From contig VTFK01000578.1 in assembly GCA_009617715.1 (NCBI GenBank), positions 50,471 through 114,470 on the forward strand: a stretch of DNA of 64,000 nucleotides, in the 5' to 3' direction. The position numbers and the translations under genes are program-made. How positions within the stretch are numbered: position 1 is the stretch's first letter; each line of letters opens with the position of its first letter. Source of the DNA: Plectrocnemia conspersa (Eukaryota > Arthropoda > Insecta > Trichoptera > Polycentropodidae). The notes beneath the pieces were generated by a model, which saw only the letters and a list, made by a program, of their open reading frames with translations, did not search any database and was not told the origin of the DNA. Shown here piece after piece: positions 52,901 through 58,580 of the stretch.

Positions 52901-55900
52901 ATATAAGTAGGTGCTTTTGAAGGCAATGTTCCCTTCTTTTTTTTTTTTTTGTATATTATGAATAAAAAGGCTTAAGGAACTTATACCTTAAATATATCAG
53001 TATATAGGTACAGTCCGTCCAAGATATAAACGCTCATTGTCACAGCATTGGTGAGAAAATATAATAGGGTGACCATGTGAAAATACAAGTGCAATTAATT
53101 TTTAGTTTTTTAATTTAATTTGTTGATTTTAAAGTGTAAAATATCACTTATTTATAAACATATTTAATTCGAAAACATGAGAGCAGTTTTGGTATTACTC
53201 TCCAGGTTGAATATCTGTTCAATATAATATTTTTAAAAAAGACCAATAGAATATTACAGGAATTGTTTTATTGATTACAAAATACCACACCATGACGATA
53301 ATTAATAAAAAAAATATACCACATTATAATTTTTAATTCAATTTCCAACGTATGGTCACCCTACCCTGATTTAGTATTGGTAACGTTCTCCTATCGGTGT
53401 AAAGAAATTCGCGGAAAACTGTGTATGTATGCATGCATGCGTACACACACCCTTATTTCCAACACAACGATGATGAGCGTTAACATCTTGGATGGACTAT
53501 ACATCTCAACTGTAGTTTATTCAGATTCATTATTTGTGGTGGGTTTTACTTTTTTCATGAATATATTCTTGCTATGATTTTTTCTTGCGCCCCTTAGGAG
53601 TTTGTCCCCTCTCGAAATCTGAGAATTCAAGTAAGACAATCAAAGGAAAGCTTTGAAGACAATACGTGATTTCAAAACTATTATATACATCAATCTTATA
53701 ATAGTTAATATAATAAATGTATGTAAATGTGTGCCACCTCTTTTTCCAACATGTCACTGCAATTATATTAAATTCAGTAATTTGCTTGAAATCCGTTGAA
53801 AACGCCATAAAGTAATCTTCAATCTTTTCGTGCCACATTATCCATTCGCCTGTGTGTAATTACGCGTAAAGGGTATATCGCGAATAATATGCAAAAATCG
53901 CTCATTATGTAGATAGCGGAAAAGACAGCGAAACGTTTCGTTGCAAAAGACGTCTCCACATCCGAGGAGAGTTCGTCTTCTTCTTCTTCTTTCAACATTT
54001 TGACGGGAACAATGGGACTGTAAATCGCTTAACCGACCCAAGTACGTTCACACAGTCAGACGTCGGCAACTGTCGATCGGCGAAAGAGTAACGACGGCGG
54101 AATTCGATTACGCGACAGCTGTCACAATGGAGATGTGTTTGATGGGCGGACGCGCTCGTTGTGTGCGATTTTCAATGAAAAAACATGAAAAAATAAGGTA
54201 AAAAGTTTTCTGTCAGTGAAAAAAATGGAGACCTTCCAAACAAAAGTCAATATTAAAATGACGAACTCACTGCTTGTATATAATATATTTTAAATAATAA
54301 TATTATATTATATATATATATAATGATTCAAAACAAATAGCAGCAATTTAAATTATTTAAAAGTTATAAATTTTTAATTGCAAACCAGGTAAACACAATC
54401 AACAACCACTAATATTGTAAAACTTGACTGAAATCATAGCCTCTAATTTATTGATTTTATTATAAAATTATAAACTATTATTAAGGCGTATTAATAAATG
54501 TCACTACGCACAAAACAGCTCGATTTTATTTTAATTATTTATCAGTAAGATTAAGAAAATTTATAAAATTATGTGGTCCACCTTGAATCATATCTAAATT
54601 ATAACACTTTTTTAACCCATTAAGAGACCATCCCAAATTAATTTCACCGCTCGACACCGAATTGTATAAACACAAAGCGAGCTCATTTTCAAATTGAAAA
54701 ATAAATTAAACTAGATCGATACACACAATACGAATCGTCACGAACGTTACAATGCAACCGTTTAAGCGCCCGATCGTAGGACCCAGATACGGCAACGATT
54801 CCCAGTTATTAATTTATATTTATTTATGATTATTTTTTTCGGACAATGATAGACTCGAGGCTAAACGCGTTACGCGCGTTCACACGGGAAAAGCAATAGT
54901 CAAAAGTTTCAGTAGATATACGAATACATTAGCCTTTGGGCTAAACTTCATATGGTACCGATAAGCAACCATCGGTAGCCGAACGGTGGACTCTAATTAC
55001 GGATTCGTTAATTTGCTTCACTTTATCTGTCGGTTATATCTATTCGGTGTGTAGTAAATCACATTGGGGAAATGGGACGGTTGCCCGGGGACACTGGAGT
55101 TGTGGGAATCGAGTCAAAGGTAGTGATTAGTGTTTTTTACCAGTAGTGGCCAAAAGATCGATCGGAATCGGTTTGTGGGAGTCGTCGCCTCGTTTGCCGA
55201 GTCCGAAAAAATTAACGATCCGGATTGTATCGGAAAATCAGAGCCGCGGGTGCTTAAGCGGTTAGGAGCTTTCGTGTGTAGTAAGTTGTGCTTTCAACGC
55301 GGCTCGAATCGATACCGTACGAAGAATGACCAAAGGCAATGTTTGGTGAAAGTTTTATTGTTTGTCACTAGTAAAATATCGGTTAATAAAATCATGATTA
55401 ATTTTCATTAATATATTTTTTTAATAAATTTTCAACGAAAATTTATAAACATATGTTTATATAGCTGATACATATAGGATTTTTTATGACAATACAATAA
55501 AGTGACTATTGTTTTATTAATTTTATGAATAATTAAACAGTATTTAGGACAGCATTATCTTCTGAGAAAATCAACAGTATTGGGTGAATAAAAACATACA
55601 ATTTTTATTTGTTGATTACATATAAAATATGCTCATTATACAGAGTTAAAATTGTATTATATTTATTTGAGACTGAAAAACTAATTTTATTTTTAAAATC
55701 GCAAGAGTACGCTCGGGATAAGGGTGCCGGTTTGTTATTGTGTGTGTGTACATGTATATGAGAGGGAGAAGCAATGTAGCGTGTACTTCGTTGTTTCGCT
55801 TTCTCTTTTAAGGACAGTCGCTGATTCGTCAACGCTGGTATTCATCATTAAAGTGCAGTGTGGCACATAAGTTTGATCTTCACTAGTGATTTATTTAAAA

Positions 55901-57265
55901 TATTTTTTTGTTATTATTGGTTTAATCCAGATATGCCCACTGTCCCATGGGTAGGTCACTAAACTCGTGCCACTGTTTTTTATTTATAAATTAAATTTTA
56001 AGAGGACAAAATTTCTTGGGCATATCTGGGTTAATTGATATCAAGGCTTCAAATATACACTGTGTGTTATTCGTTCTCTTACCCGTGGATTAAAATATTT
56101 TAATTATTTTTCCATTAATCCGTACGTTGTTGGTTTTTTTACACTATTCTCTGTGAGGCTTCAAAAAGTTATTATTCTTATCGTTGACCCAATGATAATT
56201 TTTTAATTTATTCAATGGATTCTAATGATTTAATAGAGTCGTCGAGCCATTCTAAAATCTGCGAATAATTTCTTTCCCCATTTTACATCTTTTTGCTTTT
56301 GAAGAATAGCTAAATACTTCATTATTTTTTTTACTAGTGAAAGATTTTGAATTTTTCAAATATTTAATTAATGACATTAATGTCTGGTTACTTCGATTAT
56401 ATAATATATTTTTAATTGTCCGTTGAAATTTTCAACTTAGCTCATAAATAAATCAAAAATTAAATGTTCTGAGCGAAATTGTTTTGAGCCACACTGTTCA
56501 CGCACACAATAACAAACCGGAATCCTTATCCCGAGCGTATCTACACAAGTTGTTATTTTCTTACAAAATTATTGTAACAATGTAAAAATTAAACTTCTGT
56601 TTTGAGTGTATAGTTTTTTATTGGTTTAAGCTACCCGTGATATTATATTAATACTTTGAGTAGTGTGTTAATTCATACATATTTATAAATTGGTTAGTAT
56701 AAACCTAGGAGAGAGTTAATTTTACGTATTCTTCTATATTTATTTTTGTTATTTTTTTATTATTATTTCATATTGCATTTATACTAAATCATAGAAAAAA
56801 GTTGTATTGCTTTGATTAATTTTACTACTTACACATTTATTTTATTAATTTTCTTTATTTGGCTTTTGTGGATTATTTTAATATCAATACAGAAGCTTTT
56901 AATATTTTTTATAAAATTAATAAAAAATATAAAGTATCATATACAAGCGTTAAAGTAATGCTCGTTGAATATTTTTTTGGTTAACGTTTAAACCGACAAC
57001 CAGTCAAGATGATCTCGATACATATAACCTATGATGGTAAAGTGTTAATATCAACATCACTTACCTAATAATTTGGTCACCGCCCCCTGCTGAGTCAGCA
57101 TATGCTGAGCGAGATCGTAATGACGTAAGCCGAATCTAGAAAGTTCTAAGAGGCGATGCTGAGAAAGGAGCCCGGCTAGGGGCAGGCTCGGGGGCGCAGC
57201 ACCCGCGGCCCCTGCCCCCGCTCCGTACACGTCGCGAAGTCCGCCGGCTGATGGGGGTACACCAA
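8446..57265 (-). CDS. eyg: Eyegone / twin-of-eyegone type Pax transcription factor, 5'-incomplete, five exons
   Basis: Nuclear DNA-binding protein of the Pax family. In Drosophila, Eyg and Toe drive eye-disc growth and salivary duct development, and Eyg acts mainly as a repressor (established knowledge). Coding join, minus strand: 57265-57065, 26186-26046, 12278-11991, 9180-8996, 8877-8446. All internal junctions are GT/AG and every phase agrees; split codons give Gly67, Gly114 and Asp210. The visible product has 414 complete residues. Residues 38-67 are a divergent remnant of the PAI helices. About 67-138 form the RED subdomain ([34 protein letters not shown]). 148-185 is Pro/Ala-rich. 226-285 is a paired-class homeodomain with F8, W48, F49, S50 and N51. 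About 352-369 is acidic. The canonical PAI N-terminus and the linker between PAI and RED are missing, which is the Eyg hallmark. Whether this is eyg, toe or a single ancestral gene cannot be told here. The N-terminal exon is not in view. Confidence 0.93.
8996..9180 (-). CDS. eyg: eyg visible exon 4: homeodomain residues 1-46
   Basis: 185 bp exon with acceptor TTTGAACAG| and donor CGAGTTCAG|GTGATT. After an acidic lead-in ([13 protein letters not shown]) it encodes homeodomain positions 1-46: [20 protein letters not shown], then [26 protein letters not shown] split at the junction. The intron falls between homeodomain positions 46 and 47, the usual place in paired-class genes. Confidence 0.96.
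9181..11990 (-). other. eyg: eyg intron between visible exons 3 and 4
   Basis: 2.8 kb, GT...AG, almost entirely AT-rich. It contains a MITE-like repeat copy at about 9440-9760. Beyond that there are only weakly recurring motifs (for example CTCACTTTG near 10831 and 11189; CTGTTTATTTACTAA near 10130 and 11350) that may be a worn-out tandem array. No gene seen. Confidence 0.7.
9440..9760. repeat. MITE-like dispersed repeat, copy 1
   Basis: Shares its core with a copy at about 59240-59700: a TTAGGTTTAGGTTT-like stretch, then AACAGCAA, GTCAAATTAAGTT, and flanking TTTCACTAGTGAAAATATA-type palindromic arms. The ends are too decayed to define the terminal repeats or target duplication. Superfamily unknown. 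Confidence 0.5.
11991..12278 (-). CDS. eyg: eyg visible exon 3: end of RED subdomain and Pro/Ala-rich spacer
   Basis: 288 bp exon with acceptor TTGTAG| and donor ATAG|GTAAGC. It opens with GT, completing Gly114, and then reads [20 protein letters not shown], the last RED helix. This is followed by an Ala/Arg/Glu-rich stretch and an aromatic, Pro-rich linker ([25 protein letters not shown]) with a His run (HHLHHD). It leaves with G, the first base of Asp210. The junction EG|VCTN is the conserved RED intron position implied by the phases. Confidence 0.95.
12310..12610. promoter_or_regulatory. eyg: Intronic island with paired STAT-type sites and hairpins
   Basis: It starts 32 bp upstream (in transcription sense) of exon 3. 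TTCCTGGAA at 12362-12370 and TTCCAGGAA at 12462-12470 both fit TTCNNNGAA, both are followed by ACTGGG, and they sit exactly 100 bp apart. Two adjacent dyads follow, CAGAT...ATCTG (12495-12510) and GGAGGCGCTC-TAT-GAGCGCTCCC (12514-12536). No open frame fits a protein family. Enhancer function is an inference. Confidence 0.4.
12770..13050. promoter_or_regulatory. eyg: Intronic GC-balanced island with ATCGAT-rich dyads
   Basis: It contains GTTCGAT-CGAA-ATCGAAC near 12838, repeated CACAATCGA cores, several TAATTAA sites and a GGCCAC motif. There is no open frame. Candidate conserved regulatory element. Confidence 0.3.
13480..13930. promoter_or_regulatory. eyg: Intronic island, weaker composition signal
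   Basis: It has moderate GC with scattered CpGs (CGCCATTTTGG, GTCGATTCGTTTTCGC, CATCGTCCCGGCG). The two overlapping minus-strand frames have no recognisable domain. Candidate regulatory DNA. Confidence 0.22.
14870..15810. repeat. Degenerate tandem array, about five units of 190-235 bp
   Basis: Units begin near 14870, 15105, 15298, 15528 and 15725 with an AATTTTTAACTATTCACAAA-like start. They continue through GTTAGAGCATTGCATTAACG, ATATTATATATCAAAATT, GGTTGATAAATGG, ACTATACGCATACTCAAATA and end with CTGTATAATAAATTAATG. Spacing alternates near 235/193/230/197, suggesting long and short variants. Copies are strongly diverged, so this is an old array. Confidence 0.7.
16260..16480. promoter_or_regulatory. 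eyg: Compact GC-rich intronic island
   Basis: About 220 bp with GCGTCGGCGCAATT, AAAGATGGCG, CACTATTGTCCAATAAGATG, a GTCAAA-T-TTTGAC dyad and CACGTG. The jump in GC is abrupt on both sides and no frame is open. A strong candidate for a conserved non-coding element. Confidence 0.38.
17278..17580 (+). repeat. Dispersed repeat R1, copy 1
   Basis: Starts GCCGCGTCAAAAAACTAC, contains GGCTTAAGGAACTTATACCT and TTATTTGAGGTCGGTTTTTA, and ends CGGGAATTTGTCCCCTCTC. The same order of motifs is found at 52836-53620 (interrupted by an insertion) and, 5'-truncated, at about 57790-57960, always on the same strand. It encodes no protein. The class is unknown; 5' truncation of one copy would fit a retroposed element. 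Confidence 0.65.
19130..19700. promoter_or_regulatory. eyg: Large intronic GC-balanced island, strong enhancer candidate
   Basis: The clearest composition island in this intron, about 400 bp of near-even base use inside DNA that is mostly A+T. It has repeated GCGATAAA cores (for example AGCGATAAACG and AAGCGATAAATC), CGGCCCTTGGCCG and CACAGGTG-like E-box context. A 130-codon minus-strand frame exists but has no domain. No splice-compatible reading matches an Eyg segment. Confidence 0.4.
20340..20700. promoter_or_regulatory. eyg: Intronic island with CpG-rich core
   Basis: It contains ACGCGCATGCGCGGTG, GTCCGAGCGTGCACG and TTGATGGCTGGCACG among AT-rich flanks, and lacks an open frame. Candidate conserved element. 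Confidence 0.3.
21750..23760. repeat. Degenerate tandem array with about 0.9 kb unit
   Basis: Unit starts TCAGTATTTTTGTCTGATT-like, at about 21755, 22677 and 23571, giving spacings near 920 and 895 bp. Within each unit are the block ATAAATAGTCAGTAACATAA, then TAGTCAGTAGTTAAATG, and a closing segment with GTAACTTGATTATATTTTCA just before the next unit (22577 and 23467). The opening block also recurs inside unit 1 near 22125 and 22310, so the unit itself has sub-repeats. A (TA)n tract follows at about 23750-23768. Confidence 0.7.
24395..24690. promoter_or_regulatory. eyg: Intronic GC-balanced island with TAAT sites
   Basis: It contains GATCGCCGATGGCGTGCGG, TTAATTAGACTTTAATTTT, and GACGGCGACCGTCGT (a GACGG/CCGTC dyad). 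The short plus-strand frames are not protein-like. Candidate regulatory element. Confidence 0.35.
24967..25046. repeat. Long stem-loop, 28 bp arms with one mismatch
   Basis: Arms 24967-24994 and 25019-25046 are inverted copies differing at one base, separated by a 24-base AT-rich loop. The fold is as long as a small pre-miRNA, but the arms are very AT-rich (TATATGTACATATA-type), so a foldback transposon remnant is also possible. Confidence 0.6.
25440..25740. promoter_or_regulatory. eyg: Intronic GC-balanced island before exon 2
   Basis: About 300 bp with GTAATCGGATTACAG (a TAATC/GGATTA dyad, the bicoid/otx-type core), GCGTCGCCG and TTTACGCGCAAGG. No open frame. The inverted TAATC pair is a plausible K50 homeodomain target. 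Confidence 0.35.
26046..26186 (-). CDS. eyg: eyg visible exon 2: first half of the RED subdomain
   Basis: 141 bp exon with acceptor TTTTGCAG| and donor GAAG|GTGAGT. It starts with GC, completing Gly67 with the last G of the previous exon, and ends with G, the first base of Gly114. The product contains [19 protein letters not shown] and [17 protein letters not shown], the RED helix-turn-helix signature of Pax proteins. The TLRPPGL linker joins directly to KLLG, whereas a canonical Pax has about six more linker residues at this point. The longer open frames on both strands through this exon are only extensions into intron sequence. Confidence 0.95.
26270..26530. promoter_or_regulatory. eyg: Intronic island next to exon 2 with GAGA run and nested dyads
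   Basis: It lies about 85 bp upstream of exon 2 in the transcription sense. It holds GGAGAGAGAGATTC near 26286 (GAF/Psq-type). Two overlapping inverted repeats also occur: ACCCGCC (26401-26407) with GGCGGGT (26426-26432), and GTCAAC (26420-26425) with GTTGAC (26433-26438). No protein-like frame. Confidence 0.35.
26531..29279. other. AT-rich intron stretch, nothing recognised
   Basis: About 2.7 kb of uniformly AT-rich sequence without islands, terminal inverted repeats or open frames of interest. Confidence 0.5.
29280..29720. promoter_or_regulatory. eyg: Intronic GC-balanced island
   Basis: It contains CAATCTG...CAGATTG around a CTCGAG (29299-29323 region), CCTCGTCGGTCCGTCACAC, and a TGTGTGTGCGCGCGG stretch near 29640. 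A GGTTCGAATCC at 29660 resembles a tRNA B box, but no tRNA can be folded around it. Candidate regulatory element. Confidence 0.3.
31380..31690. promoter_or_regulatory. eyg: Intronic island, modest GC
   Basis: It shows two TTTATTGCG/CAATAAATA-type homeodomain cores, TTCGATTGATATGA, and CATTTGTCGCCGTTAAACG. No coding potential. Confidence 0.25.
32050..32960 (-). mobile_element. Decayed Jockey-clade LINE, reverse transcriptase remnant
   Basis: Read on the minus strand from about 32937, short frames give [16 protein letters not shown], then [11 protein letters not shown], then GVH-stop-GSVLEPI and TDFPT...[11 protein letters not shown]. After these come [48 protein letters not shown] and KITIFKEEM. 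In order these match the finger, palm A (FLDISQAFDKVW), B (GVPQGSVLGP), C (ADDT replaced by TDDT) and thumb blocks of Jockey-type non-LTR retrotransposons. There are several stops, frameshifts and a deletion between the first two blocks, so it cannot be active. The endonuclease part and the true 3' end are not recognisable. Confidence 0.85.
33128..33373. mobile_element. piggyBac-like MITE, 246 bp
   Basis: Perfect 17 bp terminal inverted repeats, CCCTTTATAGGACACCT at 33128-33144 and its complement at 33357-33373. Left flank is TTAA (33124-33127) and right flank is TTAT (33374-33377), a target duplication with one change. The CCC start and TTAA target are typical of piggyBac elements. There is no open frame inside. 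It sits next to the LINE remnant. Confidence 0.85.
34850..35010. repeat. Short tandem duplication, about 113 bp offset
   Basis: ATCACTAAGTGATCGATCAG and GAACGTTTTG at about 34850 recur as ATCACTAAATGATTGATCAG and GGACGTTTTG at about 34964, each followed by a run reading AACA...AAAGAAAAACAC / AAAAAAGAACAC and a TTTTAGT tail. No function known. Confidence 0.6.
35510..35890. promoter_or_regulatory. eyg: CpG-rich intronic island with ATGCAC dyad
   Basis: It has abruptly higher GC (CCACACCCCCACACATACCC, GAAACGGGCGCG, CATGGGCGTGCCTGCGTGC). There is a dyad ATGCAC-GTAA-GTGCAT at 35632-35647. The plus-strand frame of 79 codons has no domain. Candidate enhancer. Confidence 0.35.
36000..36230. promoter_or_regulatory. 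eyg: Small intronic island
   Basis: Moderate GC with GATGGCGG, TATTGCCTGG and GATGCGCATGCATAC. No coding potential. Weak candidate. Confidence 0.2.
37915..37948 (+). repeat. Poly(A) run of 34
   Basis: Uninterrupted A34. The sequence before it (GGCTAAAGCCATTCACCTGG, then TTATTTATTTATT) is not AT-simple, so the tract could be the tail of a degraded retroposed element, but no head can be recognised. Length in an assembly may be unreliable. Confidence 0.7.
38400..38800. repeat. Diverged tandem duplication, about 220 bp offset
   Basis: CTACTCTTTGTGTGAAAAGG, AACGCGATAGA, TTAAAACTAATTGCCAAAAG and TGGCTACGTGGTAGTTTT in the first copy (38415-38545) recur as CTATTCTTTGTTTGGAAAGG, AGCGCGATAGA, TTAAAACTAATCCCCAAAAG and TGGCTACCTTGTAGTTTT (38640-38790). 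The second copy carries about 40 extra bases in the middle. Confidence 0.7.
39540..40080. promoter_or_regulatory. eyg: Intronic GC-balanced island
   Basis: Two parts, 39540-39640 and 39830-40080, with CGTGTGTGCGTCTGG, GAGCGCCCGGAGCGATAAAG and ATTATGGCGAGAG. AT-rich sequence separates them. No protein-like frame. Candidate regulatory DNA. Confidence 0.3.
40820..41654. mobile_element. Decayed pogo/Tigger-like DNA transposon remnant
   Basis: Inverted ends: GTACACCCAT...CGATTTACGCGGT at 40820-40846, and the complement of GTACATCCAT...GATTTATGCGGT at 41627-41652. The right side also has subterminal TTTACGCGG copies (about 41584-41605). TA-rich flanks fit a TA target. Inside, 40818-41006 is open on the plus strand and ends with an acidic stretch ([16 protein letters not shown]) before a stop; later frames are broken. 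The assignment to pogo/Tigger (Tc1/mariner superfamily) rests on the terminal sequence style and is inferred. Confidence 0.6.
43010..43960. promoter_or_regulatory. eyg: Long intronic GC-balanced island, about 0.95 kb
   Basis: Nearly continuous mixed-composition sequence. It contains GAACGGCGCTTATTGATCGG, a perfect 12 bp palindrome CTTCTGCAGAAG at 43716-43727, GTCACGTGATG, and several AATTA cores. The frames at 42996-43223 (-), 43459-43734 (+) and 43750-43953 (-) are short, in conflict with each other, and show no domain. Confidence 0.35.
46440..46900. promoter_or_regulatory. eyg: CpG-rich island with six GCCAT cores and a GAGAG site, PRE-like
   Basis: The most GC-rich non-coding part of the window. 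ATGGC/GCCAT cores lie at 46587, 46661, 46674, 46801, 46858 and 46870; the GAGAAAGAGAGAAG run is at about 46530. GCCAT is the core of Pleiohomeotic/YY1 sites and GAGAG that of GAF (established). Clusters of both mark Drosophila Polycomb response elements. Two adjoining plus-strand frames (46528-46740, 46741-46932) have no recognisable domain. An alternative reading is a CpG-rich internal promoter of eyg. Confidence 0.4.
47341..47485. repeat. Two hairpins in possible DNA-transposon remnant
   Basis: GCGGAACA-CTGA-TGTTCCGC at 47350-47369 is a perfect 8 bp stem. ACTGTCAT-TAGTCTG-ATGACAGT follows near 47456. Such GGAACAC...GTTCCGC hairpins are common near ends of some hAT-type elements, but no terminal repeat or target duplication was found here. 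Confidence 0.35.
48660..49240. promoter_or_regulatory. eyg: Intronic island with E-box between mirrored homeodomain sites
   Basis: At 49001-49020 the sequence reads TTAATT, GCACGTGT, AATTAA: a near-perfect 20 bp palindrome with CACGTG in the centre and TAATT on both sides. The island also has GAGACGAGTTTC, CTCGCCGAGGCGG and GTTCGCGCC. No coding potential. Strong candidate enhancer. Confidence 0.4.
50102..50614. mobile_element. Foldback-type MITE, 513 bp
   Basis: Ends TTAGCCCTTGAGCGCAAA (from 50102) and the complement of TTAGCCCTATAGCGCGAAAA (to 50614) form imperfect terminal inverted repeats. A second, inner inverted pair, GGTTGATGTATCGACCAT near 50243 and its complement GGTTGATATATCGACCAT form near 50461, makes most of the element self-complementary. 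Flanks TTAG/CTAA could be a changed TTAA piggyBac target, or part of the repeat. No open frame. Confidence 0.6.
51900..52350. promoter_or_regulatory. eyg: Intronic island, modest GC
   Basis: Contains CACGTGACACACATACAACC, CACGTG twice, CGTTAGCCGCATTAAG and GCGAGGAGACGTG. The plus-strand frame 52265-52450 is not protein-like. Weak candidate regulatory element. Confidence 0.22.
52836..53620 (+). repeat. Dispersed repeat R1, copy 2, split by a nested MITE
   Basis: GAGCCGCGTTAAAAAACTTT, then GGCTTAAGGAACTTATACCT up to 53010, resumes at 53500 with CATCTCAACTGTAGTTTA and ends GGAGTTTGTCCCCTCTCG. Removing 53011-53501 restores the order seen in copy 1 at 17278-17580. Confidence 0.7.
53011..53499. 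mobile_element. Tc1/mariner-like MITE nested in repeat R1, 489 bp
   Basis: Terminal inverted repeats AGTCCGTCCAAGATATAAAC and AGTCCATCCAAGATGTTAAC (complement of the right end), 3 mismatches over 25 bp. They are flanked by TA at 53009-53010 and 53500-53501, the Tc1/mariner target duplication. The uninterrupted repeat copy at 17278 has a single TA here, confirming the insertion. A second, inner inverted pair TAGGGTGACCAT (53065-53076) and ATGGTCACCCTA (53352-53363) may be a further nested element. Confidence 0.85.
53820..54200. promoter_or_regulatory. eyg: Intronic GC-balanced island
   Basis: Contains ATTACGCGTAAAGGG, GAAACGTTTCGTTGC, GACGTCGGCAACTGTCGATC, GATTACGCGACAGCTGTCAC (with the E-box CAGCTG) and GATGGGCGGACGCG. 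A (CTT)n run lies near 53978. No domain in the minus-strand frame. Candidate regulatory element. Confidence 0.35.
54580..55400. promoter_or_regulatory. eyg: Largest intronic GC-balanced island, about 0.8 kb
   Basis: Sustained near-even composition about 1.7 kb downstream of exon 1. Contains AACGCGTTACGCGCGTT, GGTACCGATAAGCAACC, CATCGGTAGCCGAACGGTGG, GGTTGCCCGGGGACACTGG and several TAATTA cores. The 93-codon plus-strand frame at 55130-55411 lacks any domain. The size and position make it a prime enhancer candidate. Confidence 0.4.
55708..56539 (+). mobile_element. Non-autonomous inverted-repeat element R2, copy 1
   Basis: Ends TACGCTCGGGATAAGG...CCGGTTTGTTATTGTGTG and the inverted complement (ACAATAACAAACCGG...CCTTATCCCGAGCGTA) give about 36 bp terminal inverted repeats. 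No open frame beyond a shadow shared with copy 2. Inside, ATATGCCCA near 55931 and TGGGCATAT near 56017, with flanking bases, form a 13 bp inverted pair absent from copy 2. The target duplication is unclear and the superfamily is not assigned. Confidence 0.75.
56540..57064. other. AT-rich stretch between element R2 and exon 1
   Basis: About 0.5 kb of AT-rich intron without recognisable features. Confidence 0.5.
57065..57265 (-). CDS. eyg: eyg visible exon 1: Gly/Ala-rich N-terminal part and PAI remnant
   Basis: 201 bp exon bounded by an acceptor with a pyrimidine tract ending TTTTCAG and a donor TTAG|GTAAGT. It enters with two bases of a split codon, so an upstream exon must end one base into a codon. 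The frame upstream of the acceptor meets stops before any ATG, so this is not a first coding exon. It encodes 66 residues. The first 30 are rich in Gly, Ala and Pro. Residues 38-67 ([10 protein letters not shown], then [19 protein letters not shown]) align with helices 2-3 of a normal PAI domain, with about 10 of 30 identities to the Pax6 pattern by eye. The exon has very high GC against an AT-rich surround. Confidence 0.92.
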
Positions 57266-57789
57266 CTGAAAATAAAAATAAAATATATTACTACATATTT
57301 TTAATCACTCCTATGTATAGTTTTATCTGTATTGTGAGGGGAGATTTCAAATATTTCTTAAAAACACATATAAACTATTTCGATTCAGAGATTATTTTGT
57401 TATTTAAAAACCCTTAAATACTGATTCAATAATGCTGCGAGCGAAAGTGTTATAGAAGACATAAATAACTGATGGAGCACTGAAGTGTATTGCATTCTTT
57501 ACAACGAAGTTTACGTGTAAATATAACCTTCATAATTTACCAAAACTAGTTAGATATTCAGAGAATTTTATCCATAGTTCCTCTAGCTAAAATGTTTATT
57601 TTATGATTATGGAAATAATCTGATACAATATGGCACTTTTTGACACTAAAGGGCAGACTGTTTACAAAAGTTCATTACTGTACAAAGAAAGAGTCTGCAA
57701 CATATCGAATGCATCTAAACAATTTTAAATCATCGGCATTAAGAAGAAAACTGGAATTAGTAGAGCAAACCCGGGCCCTGGAAAAACAA

Positions 57790-57965
57790 TGATTCTTATA
57801 CCTGAAATACATCAGTGCATACATCTCAAACAATCGTAGCTTAGTTTAGATTCATTATTTGAGGTCGATTTTTATTTTTTTTATAAATATATTCTTGCTA
57901 TGATTTTTTTCCAGAGTCGGGCCCTTCAAGAAGAACGGGCTCCGGGAATTTGTCCCCTCTTTCCC
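57790..57965 (+). repeat. Dispersed repeat R1, copy 3, 5'-truncated
   Basis: Contains CTTATACCTGAAATACATCA, TTATTTGAGGTCGATTTTTA and TATTCTTGCTATGATTTTTT and ends CGGGAATTTGTCCCCTCT, as in copies 1 and 2, but lacks the GCCGCGT-AAAAAACT start. A short GC-rich insertion (GGGCCCTTCAAGAAG) precedes the end. Confidence 0.65.
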
Positions 57966-58229
57966 TCCCTCTTCAGGCCTGCCAGTCGTATTAAAATCAT
58001 TTATAAAAGAGCAGAGAGTCTAAATTTCACCCTTAAAGAAATATTATTGTAAAACCCATGCAGTTAATCCAACAAAACTTGCCTAAAGTGATTAAAGACG
58101 TAACTTTTTGATGATTATTTATACATGATTTAAGTATGTTTAATTCGACTTTCTCAGTGAATAATGCATATGTGCATATGTATATATTTTATACAAATCC
58201 ACATCGCTTAGTCTTTTAAACTATTAAAA

Positions 58230-58580
58230 AAAACACCTACTCTTCTTCAACTTTCCATCGTATAACGTTACCTAATTCGTATTATATCTTTTTTGTCAGC
58301 GTTTTGATTAATTGAAGCGCTCATGACCTTAAGTATTGAATTACTCTCGCCGCCACTGGTTTGCGATCCTAATGCACCACATACATATATGACTCACTAT
58401 ATTAATTCCGGCATATTAAATTTAAATCACGATTTCACTCAACCGCACATTCTAAATCGTTTAATTGAAGGACTCTGCATAACCCTAATGACAGAGGCGA
58501 ACTTTCCTACTTACTCCGCGGTGGGTAGTGGAGGTGACTTCTATGTTATCATTTATGTCTACGTCTAACGGATAGTTATA
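58230..58580. promoter_or_regulatory. eyg: GC-balanced island upstream of exon 1
   Basis: Contains CTCTCGCCGCCACTGGTTTG, TTAATTCCGGC and TACTCCGCGGTGGG. The 81-codon plus-strand frame is antisense to eyg and has no domain; the minus strand is closed by stops. Candidate enhancer. Confidence 0.3.

Larger units (their letters stand above)
26187..57064 (-). other. eyg: eyg intron between visible exons 1 and 2, about 30.9 kb
   Basis: GT...AG intron, mostly very AT-rich. GC-balanced islands: 26270-26530, 29280-29720, 31380-31690, 35510-35890, 36000-36230, 39540-40080, 43010-43960, 46440-46900, 48660-49240, 51900-52350, 53820-54200 and 54580-55400. Mobile elements: 32.05-32.96, 33.13-33.37, 40.82-41.65, 50.10-50.61, 52.84-53.62 and 55.71-56.54. 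No exon of eyg or another gene recognised inside. Confidence 0.75.

Noticed and set aside
58323..58568. 81-codon plus-strand frame as a possible gene or first exon
   Set aside because: It is antisense to eyg with no domain, and the minus strand at this place is closed by stops.
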